Part shown: positions 1 through 11,772 of the stretch, piece after piece
How the letters are laid out: each line of letters opens with the position of its first letter
How positions within the stretch are numbered: the first letter of the stretch is position 1
Assembly: GCF_002575655.3 (NCBI RefSeq)
Contig: NC_053040.3
Span: 362,140,267 to 362,204,266, forward strand
From: Aegilops tauschii subsp. strangulata
Lineage: Eukaryota; Streptophyta; Magnoliopsida; Poales; Poaceae
Length of the DNA: 64,000 nucleotides
Direction: 5' to 3'
Made by a program: the position numbers and the translations under genes
The notes under the pieces: generated by a model
Told to the model about the DNA's origin: nothing
Databases searched by the model: none
The model's input: only the letters and a program-made list of their open reading frames with translations

Positions 1-1736
1 CTCAGGGACTGCAGCAGTCGCACTCGGCCCGAGGACTTTACAACCCGGCCCGGGGCTGCAGCAGTCGGCCCGGGGACTTCAACAGCGCAACAAGCGGCGG
101 CCGACTCCAACCCACCGCCTCCTAACCCAACCGCCCTAGTACAAGTGGCCGTGATAGCAGTACATGAAGTCGAAGCACCATCATGGGCGCAGCCCATCCT
201 CAAATTCCTAGTGAACAGAGAGCTGCCGGCTAATGAGATCTCAGCCAGGCAAGTGCAGCGCCGAGCAGGAGCCTACACGATAGTAAACAGAGAGCTTGTC
301 AAACGCAGTGTGACTGGGGTCTTCCAGCGCTGCGTAGAACCAGAGAAGGGTCAAGCAATCCTCAAAGATATCCACCAAGGCGAGTGCGGTCACCACGCGG
401 CCTCCAGGTCCCTTGTTGCCAAAGCTTTCTGCCATGGTTTCTTCTGGCCGTATGCTTTGGAGGACGCCAAGGATTTGGTCAAGCATTGCAAGGGATGCTA
501 GAAATTCAGCTCCAAGCAACATCTGCCGGCTTCTGCACTCAAGACCATACCCTCACTTGGCCCTTTGCCGTGTGGGGGCTCGACATGGTGGGACCATTCA
601 AGACAGCACGCGGCGGCATGATCCATCTGCTTGTCGTCGTGGACAAATTCACCAAGTGGATTGAAGCAAAGCCAATCAAGAAGTTGAACGGTCGGACTGC
701 TGTGACCTTCATCGCAGATATCACCGTCCGGTACGGTATACCCTACAACATCATCACCGACAATGGCACAAACTTTGCCAAAGGCGCGTTGGCCCGTTTT
801 TTGCGACGCGGGGCATCTAACTGGACTTAGCGTCCATGGATCATCCGCAATCAAACGGCCAGGTCGAGCGGGCAAATGGCCTCATCTTGTCCGGCATCAA
901 GCCTGACTGGTCGAGCCTCTAGAGCGCTTGGCCGGCTGCTGGATCGACGAGCTGCCGGCCGTCCTCTGGAGCCTGCACCACTCCGAATAAGTCAACCGGC
1001 TTCACTCCATTCTTCCTTGTGTACGGGGCCGAGGCTGTCATCCCAACTGACATCGAGTTCGACTCACCTCGCGTAACCATGTACACTGAAGCGGAAGCGA
1101 AGGAAGCATGAGAAGATGGCGTCGATCTGCTGGAAGAGGGCCGGCTGTTAGCACTCAGCCGGTCCGCCTTCTACCAGCAGAGCCTGCGCCAATACCACAA
1201 TCGGAAGGTCAAGCCAAGATCCTTCCAAGAGGGAGACCTTGTGCTCCGGCTGATCCAGCGAACAGCCGGCCAGCACAAGCTCTCGGCCCCTTGGGAAGGC
1301 CCCTTCATCATCAGCAAAGCATTAGGCAATGACTCCTACTACCTGATCGATGCACATAAGCCCAGAGCACGCAAGAGAGACGACTTTGGCAAGGAATCGG
1401 AGCGTCCATGGAATGCAAACCTCCTCTGAAGATTTTACATTTGATGCAGTATGTACCACGCTACCTTTTGTATGAAGCGCTAAGACATCGTGTCCCTCGA
1501 GGAGCACTCCGGGGCTACCCTTTTTATCTATATGATAAGTTCTATGCCTATGAATGTGTTATTTCATTATCCTTCCTAGCACCGGGTTCGACCAGTCGGC
1601 CTGGGGGCTTGCCGCCTTGTACTATGTCGGTGCTACCTGCAGTCGGACAAGTAATGTACCGACATCTAAGCCCTCTCTTGCCATAAGCCGTAGCTCGCAG
1701 AGTGACTGTCCGGCTGGCAAGAGTCAAAGGCAGGAA
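1..1736 (+). mobile_element. 3' part of a Ty3/gypsy retrotransposon (Tat-like?)
   Basis: The window opens inside the pol region of a gypsy element read left to right: the linker before integrase, the integrase (145-1,429), then about 300 bp of non-coding 3' sequence. No LTR of this element is present, because around 1,737 the sequence switches to a different element family. The integrase type resembles non-chromovirus grass elements of the Tat group. That assignment is from memory and uncertain. Confidence 0.75.
145..1429 (+). pseudogene. Gypsy integrase, broken by stops and frameshifts
   Basis: The protein would insert retrotransposon cDNA into the host chromosome. The zinc-binding region is visible at 370-500 (ECGHHA, then CKGC). 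The catalytic core follows in another frame: GLDMVGPF near 580 holds the first Asp, ITDNGTNF near 760 the second, and the segment around 845-880 encoding HPQSNGQVE the Glu. An in-frame TAG directly after CKGC (about 500) and frameshifts near 548 and 820 disrupt the reading frame. The C-terminal region ending in ERPWNANLL at 1,429 is typical of the family. The coding region is dead, although the DDE residues can still be traced across frames. Confidence 0.85.
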
Positions 1737-2235
1737 ACCTATGGATTGAGTAAGATCCTTCAAGTAAGTTCTCATCGGTCCAAGCAATAAAAATTGCTCT
1801 CTAAATATGTATGTTCTATTAGTGTGAAGAAAATAAGATTTATACGAACTTGTGATATGGAAGAAATAAAAGCGACAGACTGCATAATAAAGTTCTTTAT
1901 CACAAGTGGCAATATAAAGTGACGTTCTTTTGCATTAAGATTTTGTGCATCCAACCATAAAAGCGCATGACAACCTAGGCTTCCGTCTGCGAAGGGCCTA
2001 TCTTTTACTTTTATCTTCTACCCTTATACAAGAGTCATGGTGATCTTCACCTTTCCTTTTTACAATTTTTCTTTTGGCAAGCACTATGTGTTGGAGAGAT
2101 CTAGATATATATATCCACTCGGATGTAGGTTATCATAAAGTATTATTGTTGACATTACACTTGAGGTAAAAGGTTGGGAGGCGAAACTATAAGCCCCTAT
2201 CTTTCTCTGTGTCCGACTGAAGCTTTGAACCCATA

Positions 2236-2450
2236 AGTATGTGGACTTGCTGGAAAGCTCTTGAATTGACTCTTTACGATGTTATGATAAATTGCAATTG
2301 CTCCGATGATTGAGATCATAGTTTGTTAGCAATTGTGAAAGGCTAAATGATAGTTGAGTATGTGGACTTGCTGGAAAGCTCTTGAATTGACTCTTTCCGA
2401 TGTTATGATAAATTGCAATTGCTCCAATGATTGAGATCATGGTTTGTTAG
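2236..2450 (+). repeat. Tandem duplication, 121-bp period
   Basis: The blocks 2,236-2,329 and 2,357-2,450 are nearly identical, both starting AGTATGTGGACTTGCTGG. I see only about three substitutions between them. The duplication lies in the 3' untranslated part of the Athila-like element, upstream of its polypurine tract. Confidence 0.9.
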
Positions 2451-2667
2451 TTTTCAATGAAGTTTTTGATTCATACTTTTCCTTGTGAATGAATTGTTAC
2501 TTTAGCATAAGAAATTATATGACAATATATGTTGCTGTTCTAAAGATGATCATGATGCCCTCATGTCCGTATTTTATTTTATCGACACCTCTATCTCTAA
2601 ACATGTGGACATATTTTTCAATTTCGGCTTTCGCTTGAGGACAAGCGAGGTCTAAGCTTGGGGGAGT

Positions 2668-4177
2668 TGATACGTCCATTTTGCATCATGCTTTTATATT
2701 GATATTTATTGAATTATGGGATGTTATTACACATTATGGCACAATACTTATGCCTTTTCTCTCTTATTTTACAAGGTTTACTTGAAGAGGGAGAATGCCG
2801 GCAGCTAGAATTCTGGACTGGAAAAGGAGCAAATATTAGAGACCTATTCTGCACAACTCCAAAAGTCCCAAAACTTCACGGAGAATTATTTTGGAATATA
2901 TGCGAAGAAAGCACCAAAGGGGATCCACCAGCCATCCACAAGGGTGGGGGCGCGCCCTACCCCCTGGGTGCGCCCCCTGCCTTGTGGTCCCCCTGGCAGG
3001 CCTCCGGTGCCCATCTTCTGCTATATGGTGTGTTTTGACCTGGAAAAAATCATAAGGAAGCTTTCCAGACGAAGCGTCGCCGTCTAGAGGTGGAACCTAG
3101 GCATAACCAATCTAGGGCTCCGGTGGAGCTGTTCTGTCGTGGAAACTTCCCTCTCGGATGGGGAAACCATCGTCATCGTCATCACCAACGATCCTCTCAT
3201 CGAGAGGGTGTCAGTCTCCATCAACATATTCACCAGCACCATCTCCTCTCAAACCCTAGTTCATCTCTTATATCCGATCTTTGTCTCAAAACCTTAGATT
3301 GGTACCAGTGGGTTGCTAGTAGTGTTGATTACTCCTTGTAGTTGATGCTAGTTGGTTTATTTTGTGGAAGATCATATGTTCAGATCCTTAATGATAATTA
3401 TTACTCCTCTGATTATGAACATGAATATGCTTTGTGAGTAGTTACGTTTGTTCCTGAGGACATGGGAGAAGTCTTGTTATAAGTAATCATGTGAATTTGG
3501 TATTCATTCAATATTTTGATGAGATGTATGTTGTCTCTCCTCTAGTGGTGTTATGTGAACATCGACTACAAGACACTTCACCATGATTTGGGCCTAGGGG
3601 AAGGCATTGGGAAGTAATAAGTAGATGATGGGTTGCTAGAGTGACAGAAGCTTAAACCCTAGTTTATGCGTTGCTTCGTAAGGGGCTGATTTGGATCCAT
3701 ATGTTTCATGCTATGGTTAGATTTATCTTAATTCTTCTTATGTAGTTGCGGATGCTTGCGAGAGGGGTTAATCATAAGTGGGAGGCTTGTCCAAGGAAGG
3801 GCAACACCCAAGCACCGGTCCACCCACATATCAAATTTTCAAAGTAACGAACGCGAATCATATAAGCATGATGAAAACTAGCTTGACAGTAATTCCCATG
3901 TGTCCTCGGGAGCGCTTTGCATTATATAAGAGTTCGTCCAGGCTTGTCCTTTGCTACAAAAAGGGATTGGGCCACCTTGCTGCACCTTAGTTACTTTCAT
4001 TACTTGTTACCCATTACGAATTATCTTACCACACAACTATCTGTTACCGATAATTTCAGTGCTTGCAGAGAATACCTTGCTAAAAACCGCTTGTCATTTC
4101 CTTCTGCTCCTCGTTGGCTTCGACACTCTTAATTATCGAAAGGACTATGATAGATCCCCTATACTTGTGGGTCATCA
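2668..4177 (+). repeat. LTR of Athila-like element (1.5 kb)
   Basis: The LTR begins TGATACGTCCATTTTGCATC and ends TACTTGTGGGTCATCA, the same ends as the LTR at 55,570-57,089. A GC-rich hairpin (GGGGCGCGCCC...GGGTGCGCCCC, about 2,946-2,978) lies upstream of a CTATATGG TATA-like box near 3,021. It is a 3' LTR because a polypurine tract sits directly before it. The following sequence belongs to another element, so no target duplication can be read. Confidence 0.88.
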
Positions 4178-4870
4178 ACCCCTATGCATAGATTACCCCA
4201 ATGTCACCTCGGTAATCCGCGAGTTGAGTGCCAAAGCATATATCAGGTGAAGCAATATAATACCCCATTGTCACCACAGGTATTCATATGCAAGACATAT
4301 ATCAAGTGCTCTCAAATCCATAAAAATATTCAAGCCGATAAGAATGAAATCTCAAAGGGAAAACTCAATTCATCACAACAAGATAGAGAGGGACAAACAC
4401 CATATGAGCCAACTATATTAACAAAGCCCGCGATACATCAAGATCGTGCCATCTCAAGAACACAAGAGAGAGAGAGATTAAACACGTAGCTACTGGTACA
4501 CACCCTCAACCCAGAGGGTGGACTACTCCCTCCTCATCATCGTGGCTGCCGAGATGATGAAGATGGCCTCCGGTGATGAATTCCCCCTCCGGCAGGGTGC
4601 CTGAACAGGGTCCAGATTGGTTTTTCATGGATGCAGAGGCTTGCAGCGGCGGAACTTCCGATCTAGGGTTATTTCTGGGGGTTTATGTACTTATAGGAGT
4701 TTTTGGCGTTGGTCGCGAAGATGGGCCTCGGAGTGAGTACAACCCACCTGCACACGGGCAAGGGCCCAGGCGCACCCTGGTGGGTTGTGCTCTCCTCCTT
4801 CACCTTCTGGTCCTTCCACGAAGCTTCTAGTGCCTCTTTTGTTCCAAAAAATCGTCAAAAAGTTTTGTTG
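4178..4870 (-). repeat. Truncated LTR fragment, reverse orientation
   Basis: The segment resembles the reverse complement of a TGATACGTCTCC-type LTR. It has the hairpin block with ACAACCCACC and GGTGGGTTGT (about 4,737-4,787), and the reversed TATA side reads GTTTATGTACTTATAGG. Both ends are missing. The right boundary with element A internal sequence is approximate. Confidence 0.6.
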
Positions 4871-5053
4871 CAATTGGAGAACTTTTATTTCTGCACAAAA
4901 AACAACTGGGTGAGGTTTCGATAGACTACGTAATAAGGAGTGGCAAGAGCATAAGCTTGGGGATGCCCATGGCATCCCAAGGTAATATTCAAGGAGAACC
5001 AAGTATCTAAGCTTGGGGATGCCCCGGATGGCATCCCCTCTTTTGTCTACAAT

Positions 5054-7784
5054 TGTAGCGATCCGACCTCAAACGGTCAAATCTCTGTGCATAAGTGTCA
5101 TCCCTAGATTCGGTAATGCTAACACACACAGTACTTGAAGGATTTATAACAGAGTGCAATCACACACCTATTACATCGAATGTCTCAAAAGAGAACGTAT
5201 TACAATAATATGGCTTAAGGCCATCTAAATAAGATAACTGCGGAAGCATCAAAGGTAAATGAGTCCATCAACTCCAACGACATAGCTGAGTGCATGACAA
5301 CGACCTATCGCACCTTACTCTTCATCTGAAAAGTCTGCAACATAATACGTTGCAGTCCGAAACGGTTCAGCACATGGAATATGCTGGCAATATAACACTG
5401 TAGAGTAATGAACAACATAAATGCTAACACTACATGCAAATATGACTGGTGGAGGCTCTACGGTTATCATGTTTTTTGCGAAAAGCCAATTTTTCCCTAC
5501 AACAAAGGAATATATCTTGTTTAACTATCATGGTGGTTGATAAACATTGAGAAGGTTCCTCCAACTCAATCCCATTTAAATAGTATTAGAACCCAACAAT
5601 TTAATTTAGAGTGATGAGATCAAATCAATAATTCAAGAACCAGATACTCAAAATGTCCATAACCGGGGACACGGCTAACCATGATTAGTTTGTACACTCT
5701 ACAGAGGTTTGCCCACTTTTCCCCACAAGACTCGATCTCCTCCGGTGGATTTCTCGCACTACATGATGTTTGAGAAACGGATGACCGAGACACAGTCTTT
5801 CAAAAACATTAACTCTTTACTCTGCGTAGACAGTACCACCTACATCCCCTACTTCTGCTAGCCTACCACTGAAAGAGGTCATGCAACATACTCAACTATG
5901 CCAGAGCCCATAATGGCTTGTGGCTGAACACGGAAGTTTCTAGCATGAATAATCTTATGATCGCTTTGAGCCTGGGTGGCGAACCGTAGGATGATCACAC
6001 GGGTACTCCGGGATATCCTAGGACAACACTGGATTCTCCAGGTGCCCGCAACCAATCCACCCAGATGTGTATTCAAGTAGCCACCTTAAGTTAACCATGA
6101 ATTAACAACTCTCACATCTGTCATGGATACACTCAACCAATCCACGTCTACGAGCATAGCATAGCAGTATAAGCATATCATAGAAGTAACTCCCAGGGTT
6201 TGATATAAAGGAACAATAGGTTCTACCTCATCTACTACTTCCCAAACCCACATGTTATCAAATCCTACTCATGCAATGTTTGAGTGTTGAAACTAATGCA
6301 TAAAAACTGGGTAATAAAGGGTATGATCAAAGTGTTACTTGCCTTGCTGACGATCCGCAAACCCTAGAGACTCGTAGTAGCACGCTTCGCACTCCGGAAA
6401 TTCTATCGCAAACAAACAATAGCATACATAAGCACTCAAGCATAGAAGCAAGGGTAAACTCAGATAAGAAAGTCCAAATTGAAAGTTCAACTGAAGTGCT
6501 TCGATATGCAAAAAGAATCAATCAAATCGGAGCTACGAAACTCAAACTATGATCAAAAGAAATTCAAAAACAAATCTGCTTGAAACCAAACTTTAAATTG
6601 TCAAAATCATGTTCAAGTTGATTAACTGGAAAGAGGGGTTCGAGACGAAGATTTTGGCGTTGGTTTCACTGGATTTGGACGAACGGTTAAAAAGTTACGA
6701 GGGTTTGAAGATCAGGGGCTAATCTGCGATAAAAATAATCGTGGATAGGTCCCTGACCGAAAAACGAACGAACGTCCGCTAACAGAGACAAACGAACGAA
6801 TTCGTTCGTTAAAAGAACTAAACAAACGAACGTTCGCAGAATAGATCTAACCGAAGAAAAACCATGAAAAACTGATCTATTAAGAAAAAACCGAACTAGA
6901 TCTAGGGTTTACCGAAATACACCGGTGAAAACCGAAACAAAACCGGTCGGCGATGGATCCGATCGGCGGCGGACGTCGGCGTCGGGCGGCGCGGGGCAGT
7001 GGCGCGGTGCTGCGGCGCAGCGGCGACGGCGGCGCGGCGAGCGGGGACGGCGTGCAGCAGCAGCGGCATCGGCGGCTCAAGGTGGGGAGGGCGGCGGGGC
7101 GGCGCGGCTATTTAAAGGGACCGGGGGCGACTTGGGTGAGGGGGCGCCGGGTCGGGGTCGGCCTCGGGAGGCATGCCCCGACCGGACACGGACGCGGCGG
7201 CGGTGGGTACTCTCCCGCGCGGGGAGGCGGCGGCGGCGCGGGCGCGGCCCGGCTCAGCTGGGCCTTTGGCCCAATCGGGCGGCGAAGAGTTTTTTCTAAA
7301 TAAATTCCGCCGAAAAAATCCTAAATAAATATAAAGAAATTCTAAAAATGCCAAAAATAATTTCCACCGTCTAAATAAAATATTTAGAACGGAGTGAACA
7401 TTTTTCTGACCTAAAAATGCAATTTTGAAAAATGCATATTTTTCTAATTCAAATAAAAATCTCGAGTAAAATCCAAATAAAATATTTATTTGATTTTACC
7501 ATTTTTCCTCCAATATTTATTTTATTTTGGAGAAGTCATTTTATCTCCTGTCATTTATTTTTTAAATATTGGAAATATTTCGGAGAGAAAAATTATTAAA
7601 ATCAAAATGATCCTCTTTTCAAATTTGAGAAAAATTCAAATATGAAAATAATGAAATCCCCAACTCTCTCCGTGGGTCCTTGAGTTGCTTAAGATTTCTA
7701 GGATCACAACCAAAATGCAACTAAAATATGATATGCACATGATGACCTATGTATAACATCCAAATTGAAAATTGGGATGTTACA
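5054..7784 (-). repeat. Solo LTR, 2.7 kb, with perfect 5-bp target duplication
   Basis: The LTR starts TGTAGCGATCC and ends GGGATGTTACA. ACAAT occurs directly on both sides (5,049-5,053 and 7,785-7,789). Removing the LTR and one ACAAT restores the element A sequence, as judged against the homologous part of element B. The likely transcription orientation is minus: a reversed TATA box (CTATTTAAAGG, about 7,108) adjoins a GC-rich block (6,950-7,260). GC-rich open frames inside are not genes. No internal domain remains, so this is a recombination relic of a longer element. Confidence 0.92.
6791..6810. repeat. Perfect 20-bp palindrome
   Basis: AACGAACGAATTCGTTCGTT is its own reverse complement. 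It sits inside a run of AACGAACG-type words (about 6,763-6,835) in the solo LTR. Confidence 0.95.
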
Positions 7785-9925
7785 ACAATCCATCGGTAAA
7801 TTACTTGAGGCTATATTTTTATTCACGACATGATATGAGTCTTTGCTTTATTTTTTTTAGTTGACCACAATCATCCTTGCTGTACACACCTTTTGAGAGG
7901 GACACACATCAATCGTGAATTTATTATGATACTCCATGTGCCTCACTTATATTTTTTTAGCTAGGTAGTTGCTCTAGTGCCTCACTTATATCTTTTAGAG
8001 CACGACGGTGGTTATATTTTGAAGAAATTGTTGAACTCTCATGCTTTACTTATATTATTTTGACAGTCTTATAAATAGTATGGCAATTTGCTTAGGTTAT
8101 GAATTTAGTCCTGATATGACGGGTATTCAAGAGGGATATAATAAAAACTTTCATGAAGATCATTGAATATATGAGAAGTTTGATTCCTTACATTTGTTTT
8201 GAGATATAAAGATGATGATATTAAAGTCATGCTAGTGAGGAATTTTGGTTTAGTAATAATATTTGTGTTAAGGTTTGTGATTCCCAAATCATGCAGGTAG
8301 TGTCTCTCGTTATGCTATGAAATTGGAGCTTTGTTTATTTCTGATTGTCTTTCCTTATGAGTGGCGGTCGGGGACGAGCGATGGTCTTTTCCTACAAATC
8401 TATCCCCTAGGATCATGCGTAGTAGTTTTTTGCTTCGAGGGCTAATAAACTTTTGCAATAAGTATGTGAGTTCTTTATGACTAATGTTGAGTCCATGGAT
8501 GCACTCTCAACCTTCCACATTTTGCTAGCCTCTTCGGTACCGTGCATTACCCTTACTCACCTTGAGTTGCGATGCAAACTCCGTCGGTGCATCCAAACTC
8601 CGTGATATGTTATGCTCTTTCACACATAAGCTACCATATATCTTCCTCAAAATAGCCACCAATCCTACCTATTATGGCATTTCCATAGCCATTCCAATAT
8701 ATATTGCCATGCAACATCCACCATTCCATTTTATTATGACACATATCACCATTGTCATATTGCTTTGCATGATCATATAGTTGGCATAGTATTTGTTGCA
8801 TGGCCACCGTTCATATTTTTTATACATGTCACGCTAGATCATTGCACATCCCGGTAAACCGCCAGAGGCATTCATATAGAGTCATATTTTTGTTCTAGTA
8901 TCGAGTTGTAAATATTGATTTGTAAGTAAATAAAAATGTGATGATCATCATTATTAGAGCATTGTCCCATGTGAGGAAAGGATGATGGAGACTATAATTC
9001 CCTCACAAGTCGTGATGAGAATCCAGACAAAAATAAAAAAATAGGCCAACGAGCCCAAGATAAAAATTAATAAAAAAGAAGCCAAAGACCCCAAAAATAA
9101 AAAAAATAAAAAAGAAAAAAATAGAGAAAAAGAGAGAAGGGACAATCTTACTATCCTTTTCCACACTTGTGCTTCAAAGTAGCACCATGTTCTTCATAAT
9201 AGAGAGTCTCCTATTTTGACACTTTCATATATTACTAGTGGGAATTTTTCATTATAGAACTTGGTTTGTATATTCCAATGATGGGCTTCCTCAAATTTCC
9301 GTAGGTCTTCATGAGCAAGCAAGTTGGATGCACACCCACTTAATTTTATTTTGAGCTTTTATACACTTATAGCTCTAGTGCATCCATTGCATGGCAATCC
9401 CTACTCCTTGCATTGACATCAATTGATGGGCATCTCCATAGCCGTTGATTAGCCTCGTCAATGTGAGACTTCCTCCTTTTTTCTCTTCTCCATACAACCT
9501 CCAACATCATATTCTATTCCACCCATAGTTCTATATCCATGGCTCACGCTCATGTATTGCGTGAGAGTTGAAAAAGCTGAAGTGCGTTAAAAGGTATGAA
9601 CCAATTGCTTGGCTTGTCATCGGGGTTGTGCATGATAGATACTTTGTGTTAAGAAGATAGAGCATGACAAGATTATATGATTTTGTAGGGATAACTTTCT
9701 TTAGCGATGATATTTTGAGAAGACATGATTGCTTTTTAGTATGCTTGAAGTATTATTGTATTTATGTCAATATTAAACTTTTGTTTTAAATCTTATGGAT
9801 CTGAATATTCATGCCACAATAAGAAAGATTACATGATAAACATGTTAGGTAGGATTCCACATCAAAAATTCTGTTTTTATCATTTACCTACTCTAGGACG
9901 AGCAGGAATTAAGATTGGGAATGCT

Positions 9926-11486
9926 TGATACGTCTCCAACGTATCTATAATTTTTTATTGTTCCATGCTATTATATTACCCATCTTGGATGTTTATATGC
10001 ATTATTATGATATTTTATATCATTTTTGGGACTAACCTATTAACCTAGTGCCAAGTGCCAGTTGTTGTTTTTCCTTGTTTTTGTCTTTTACAAAAAAATC
10101 GATACCAAACGGAATGAAACTTTTTGATGATATTTCTTGGAACAGAAGACACCCAGGAACCGTCGAGAGGGGGTCAGAGGGGCCACCAGTTGGTGACAAG
10201 CTTGGGAGGCATGCCCTAGGGGGGCGCCCCAGGCTTGTGGGCCCCCTGGTGCTCCTCTAACCCTAATCTTTGCTCTATAAATATCCAAATATTCCGCGTA
10301 TACTAGAGGGCACACCAAAAATACTTTTTCGCCGCCGCAAGTTTCTGTCTTCGTGAGACCGCCTCTGGAGACCTGTTTCGGTACTCCACCGGAGGGGGAT
10401 TCGATACGGAGTGCCTCTACATCAACCTTCCTGCCCTTCAGATGATGTGTTAGTAGTTTAACACAAACCTATGGGTCCATAGCTAGTAGGTATATGGCTT
10501 CTTCTCTCTATTTGATCTTCAATACAGTGTTCTCCTCGATGTTCTTGGAGATCTATTCGATGTAATCTTCTTTTGCGGTGCGTTTGTTGAGATCCGATGA
10601 ATTGTGGATTTATGATCAGATTAACTATGAATATTATTTGAGTCTTTTCTGAACTCTTTTATGCATGATTAAGACATCTTTGTATTTCTCTCCGATCTAT
10701 TGATTTGGTTTGGCCAACTAGATTGTTTTTTCTTGCCATGGGAGAGGTGCTTGGTAATGGGTTCAATCTTGCGGTGCTTATTCCCAGTGACAGAAGGGGA
10801 CATGACACGTATTTGTATTGTTGCCATTAAGGATAAAAATGTGGGGTTTGTTCTTATTGATTGGATCTATCCCTCTACATCATGTCATCTTGCTTAAGGT
10901 GTTACTCCGTTCTTGTTAACTTAATACACTAGATGCATGCTGGATAGCGGCCGATGTGTGGAGTAATAGTAGTAGATGCAGGTAGGAGTCCGTCTACTTA
11001 TCACGGAAGTGATGCCTATATTCATGATCATTGCCTTAGATAACATCATAACTATGCGCTTTTCTATCAATTGCTCAACAGTAATTTGTTTACCCACCGT
11101 ATGTGTTCTTTCAAGAGAGAAGCCTATATTGAAAACTATGGCCCTCGGGTCTATCTTTTATCATATTATTTTCAGATCTATAAAACCAAAAACCAAAAAA
11201 TACCTTGCTGCAATTTATTTACCTTACTTTATTTTGCACTTTTATTTATCTTTTATACCTCTCTCTATCAGATCTCATCCTTGCAAGTAACCTCAAGGGA
11301 TTGACAAGCCCTTTATCGCGTTGGGTGCAAGTATTTGTTTGTTTGTGTAGGTGCAACCATTGTTGACTTGTGTTCCTCCTACTTGATTGATACCTTGGTT
11401 CTCAACTGAGGGAAATACTTATCTCTACTTTGCTGCATCACCCTTTCCTCTTCAAGGGGAAACCAACGCAAGCTCAAGAAGTAGCA
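9926..11486 (+). repeat. 3' LTR of element A
   Basis: The LTR runs from TGATACGTCTCCAACGTATC to CTCAAGAAGTAGCA, 1,561 bp. It has a CTCTATAAATATCC TATA box near 10,273, preceded by a weaker GC-rich inverted repeat (about 10,208-10,250). The sequence right of it (11,487 onward) is pseudogene, not retroelement. Confidence 0.85.
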
Positions 11487-11772
11487 GGCACCAGAGCGGC
11501 GACAGGACTTCGATTGATAGATTGACCACTTCTTTGACATGCATGAACACTCGATACAGGTACATACCTAACGTGGTGCACGGCGGCCTTGGTGGCGACG
11601 AATAGTACAACCCCGGTTCCTGCAGTGGTATCTCAATACAGATCACCTTCAGAATGGTGCACATCTTCTTCATCCATGCCATAACCGTCAGAGCCCAACT
11701 GTTTGGAGGAACTAACATACTTACGAGATCACCTCCTAGGTCGTTGATAAGCTCATTCATGGACATGCTGCT
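11487..11772 (-). pseudogene. DUF4283-like protein, second (C-terminal) fragment
   Basis: The minus strand reads MNELINDLGGDLVSML and then VMAWMKKMCTILKVICIEIP. This resembles the segment that follows the DUF4283-like domain in a large grass protein family (recalled, not searched). It continues the fragment at 19,689-20,233, from which it is separated by element B. The direct-repeat words CTGCT (11,768-11,772) and CTGTT (19,689-19,693) mark the insertion point. The fragment ends abruptly at the LTR of element A. It is not functional. Confidence 0.55.

Larger units (their letters stand above)
1737..4177 (+). mobile_element. 3' end of an Athila-like gypsy element with its 3' LTR
   Basis: From about 1,737 (the word GATTGAG) the sequence matches, with divergence, the 3' non-coding region at 63,512-64,000 of the element on the right edge. 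It shares the CAATAAAAATTGCT segment, AAAAGCGACA.ACTGCATAATAAAG, and GGGAGGCGAAACTATAAGCCCC. A polypurine tract (AAGCTTGGGGGAG, 2,654-2,666) precedes the LTR at 2,668. The 5' portion, including all coding sequence, is missing. Confidence 0.85.
4871..11486 (+). mobile_element. Element A: 3' internal region and LTR, 5' truncated
   Basis: This is non-coding 3' internal sequence of the same LTR family as element B. Repeated AAGCTTGGGGATGCC blocks (4,956 and 5,010) and the ATCGGTAAATTACTTGAGGC segment at 7,791 match the reverse complement of B around 15,070-15,125. A solo LTR (5,054-7,784) interrupts it. No gag or pol remains. A degenerate polypurine tract (about 9,908-9,924) precedes the LTR at 9,926. 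Between 7,790 and 9,925 I see no credible gene. Confidence 0.75.

Noticed and set aside
6880..7354. Long GC-rich open frames on both strands in the solo LTR
   Set aside because: Arg/Gly/Ala-rich peptides in overlapping frames with no domain; explained by GC composition of an LTR leader.
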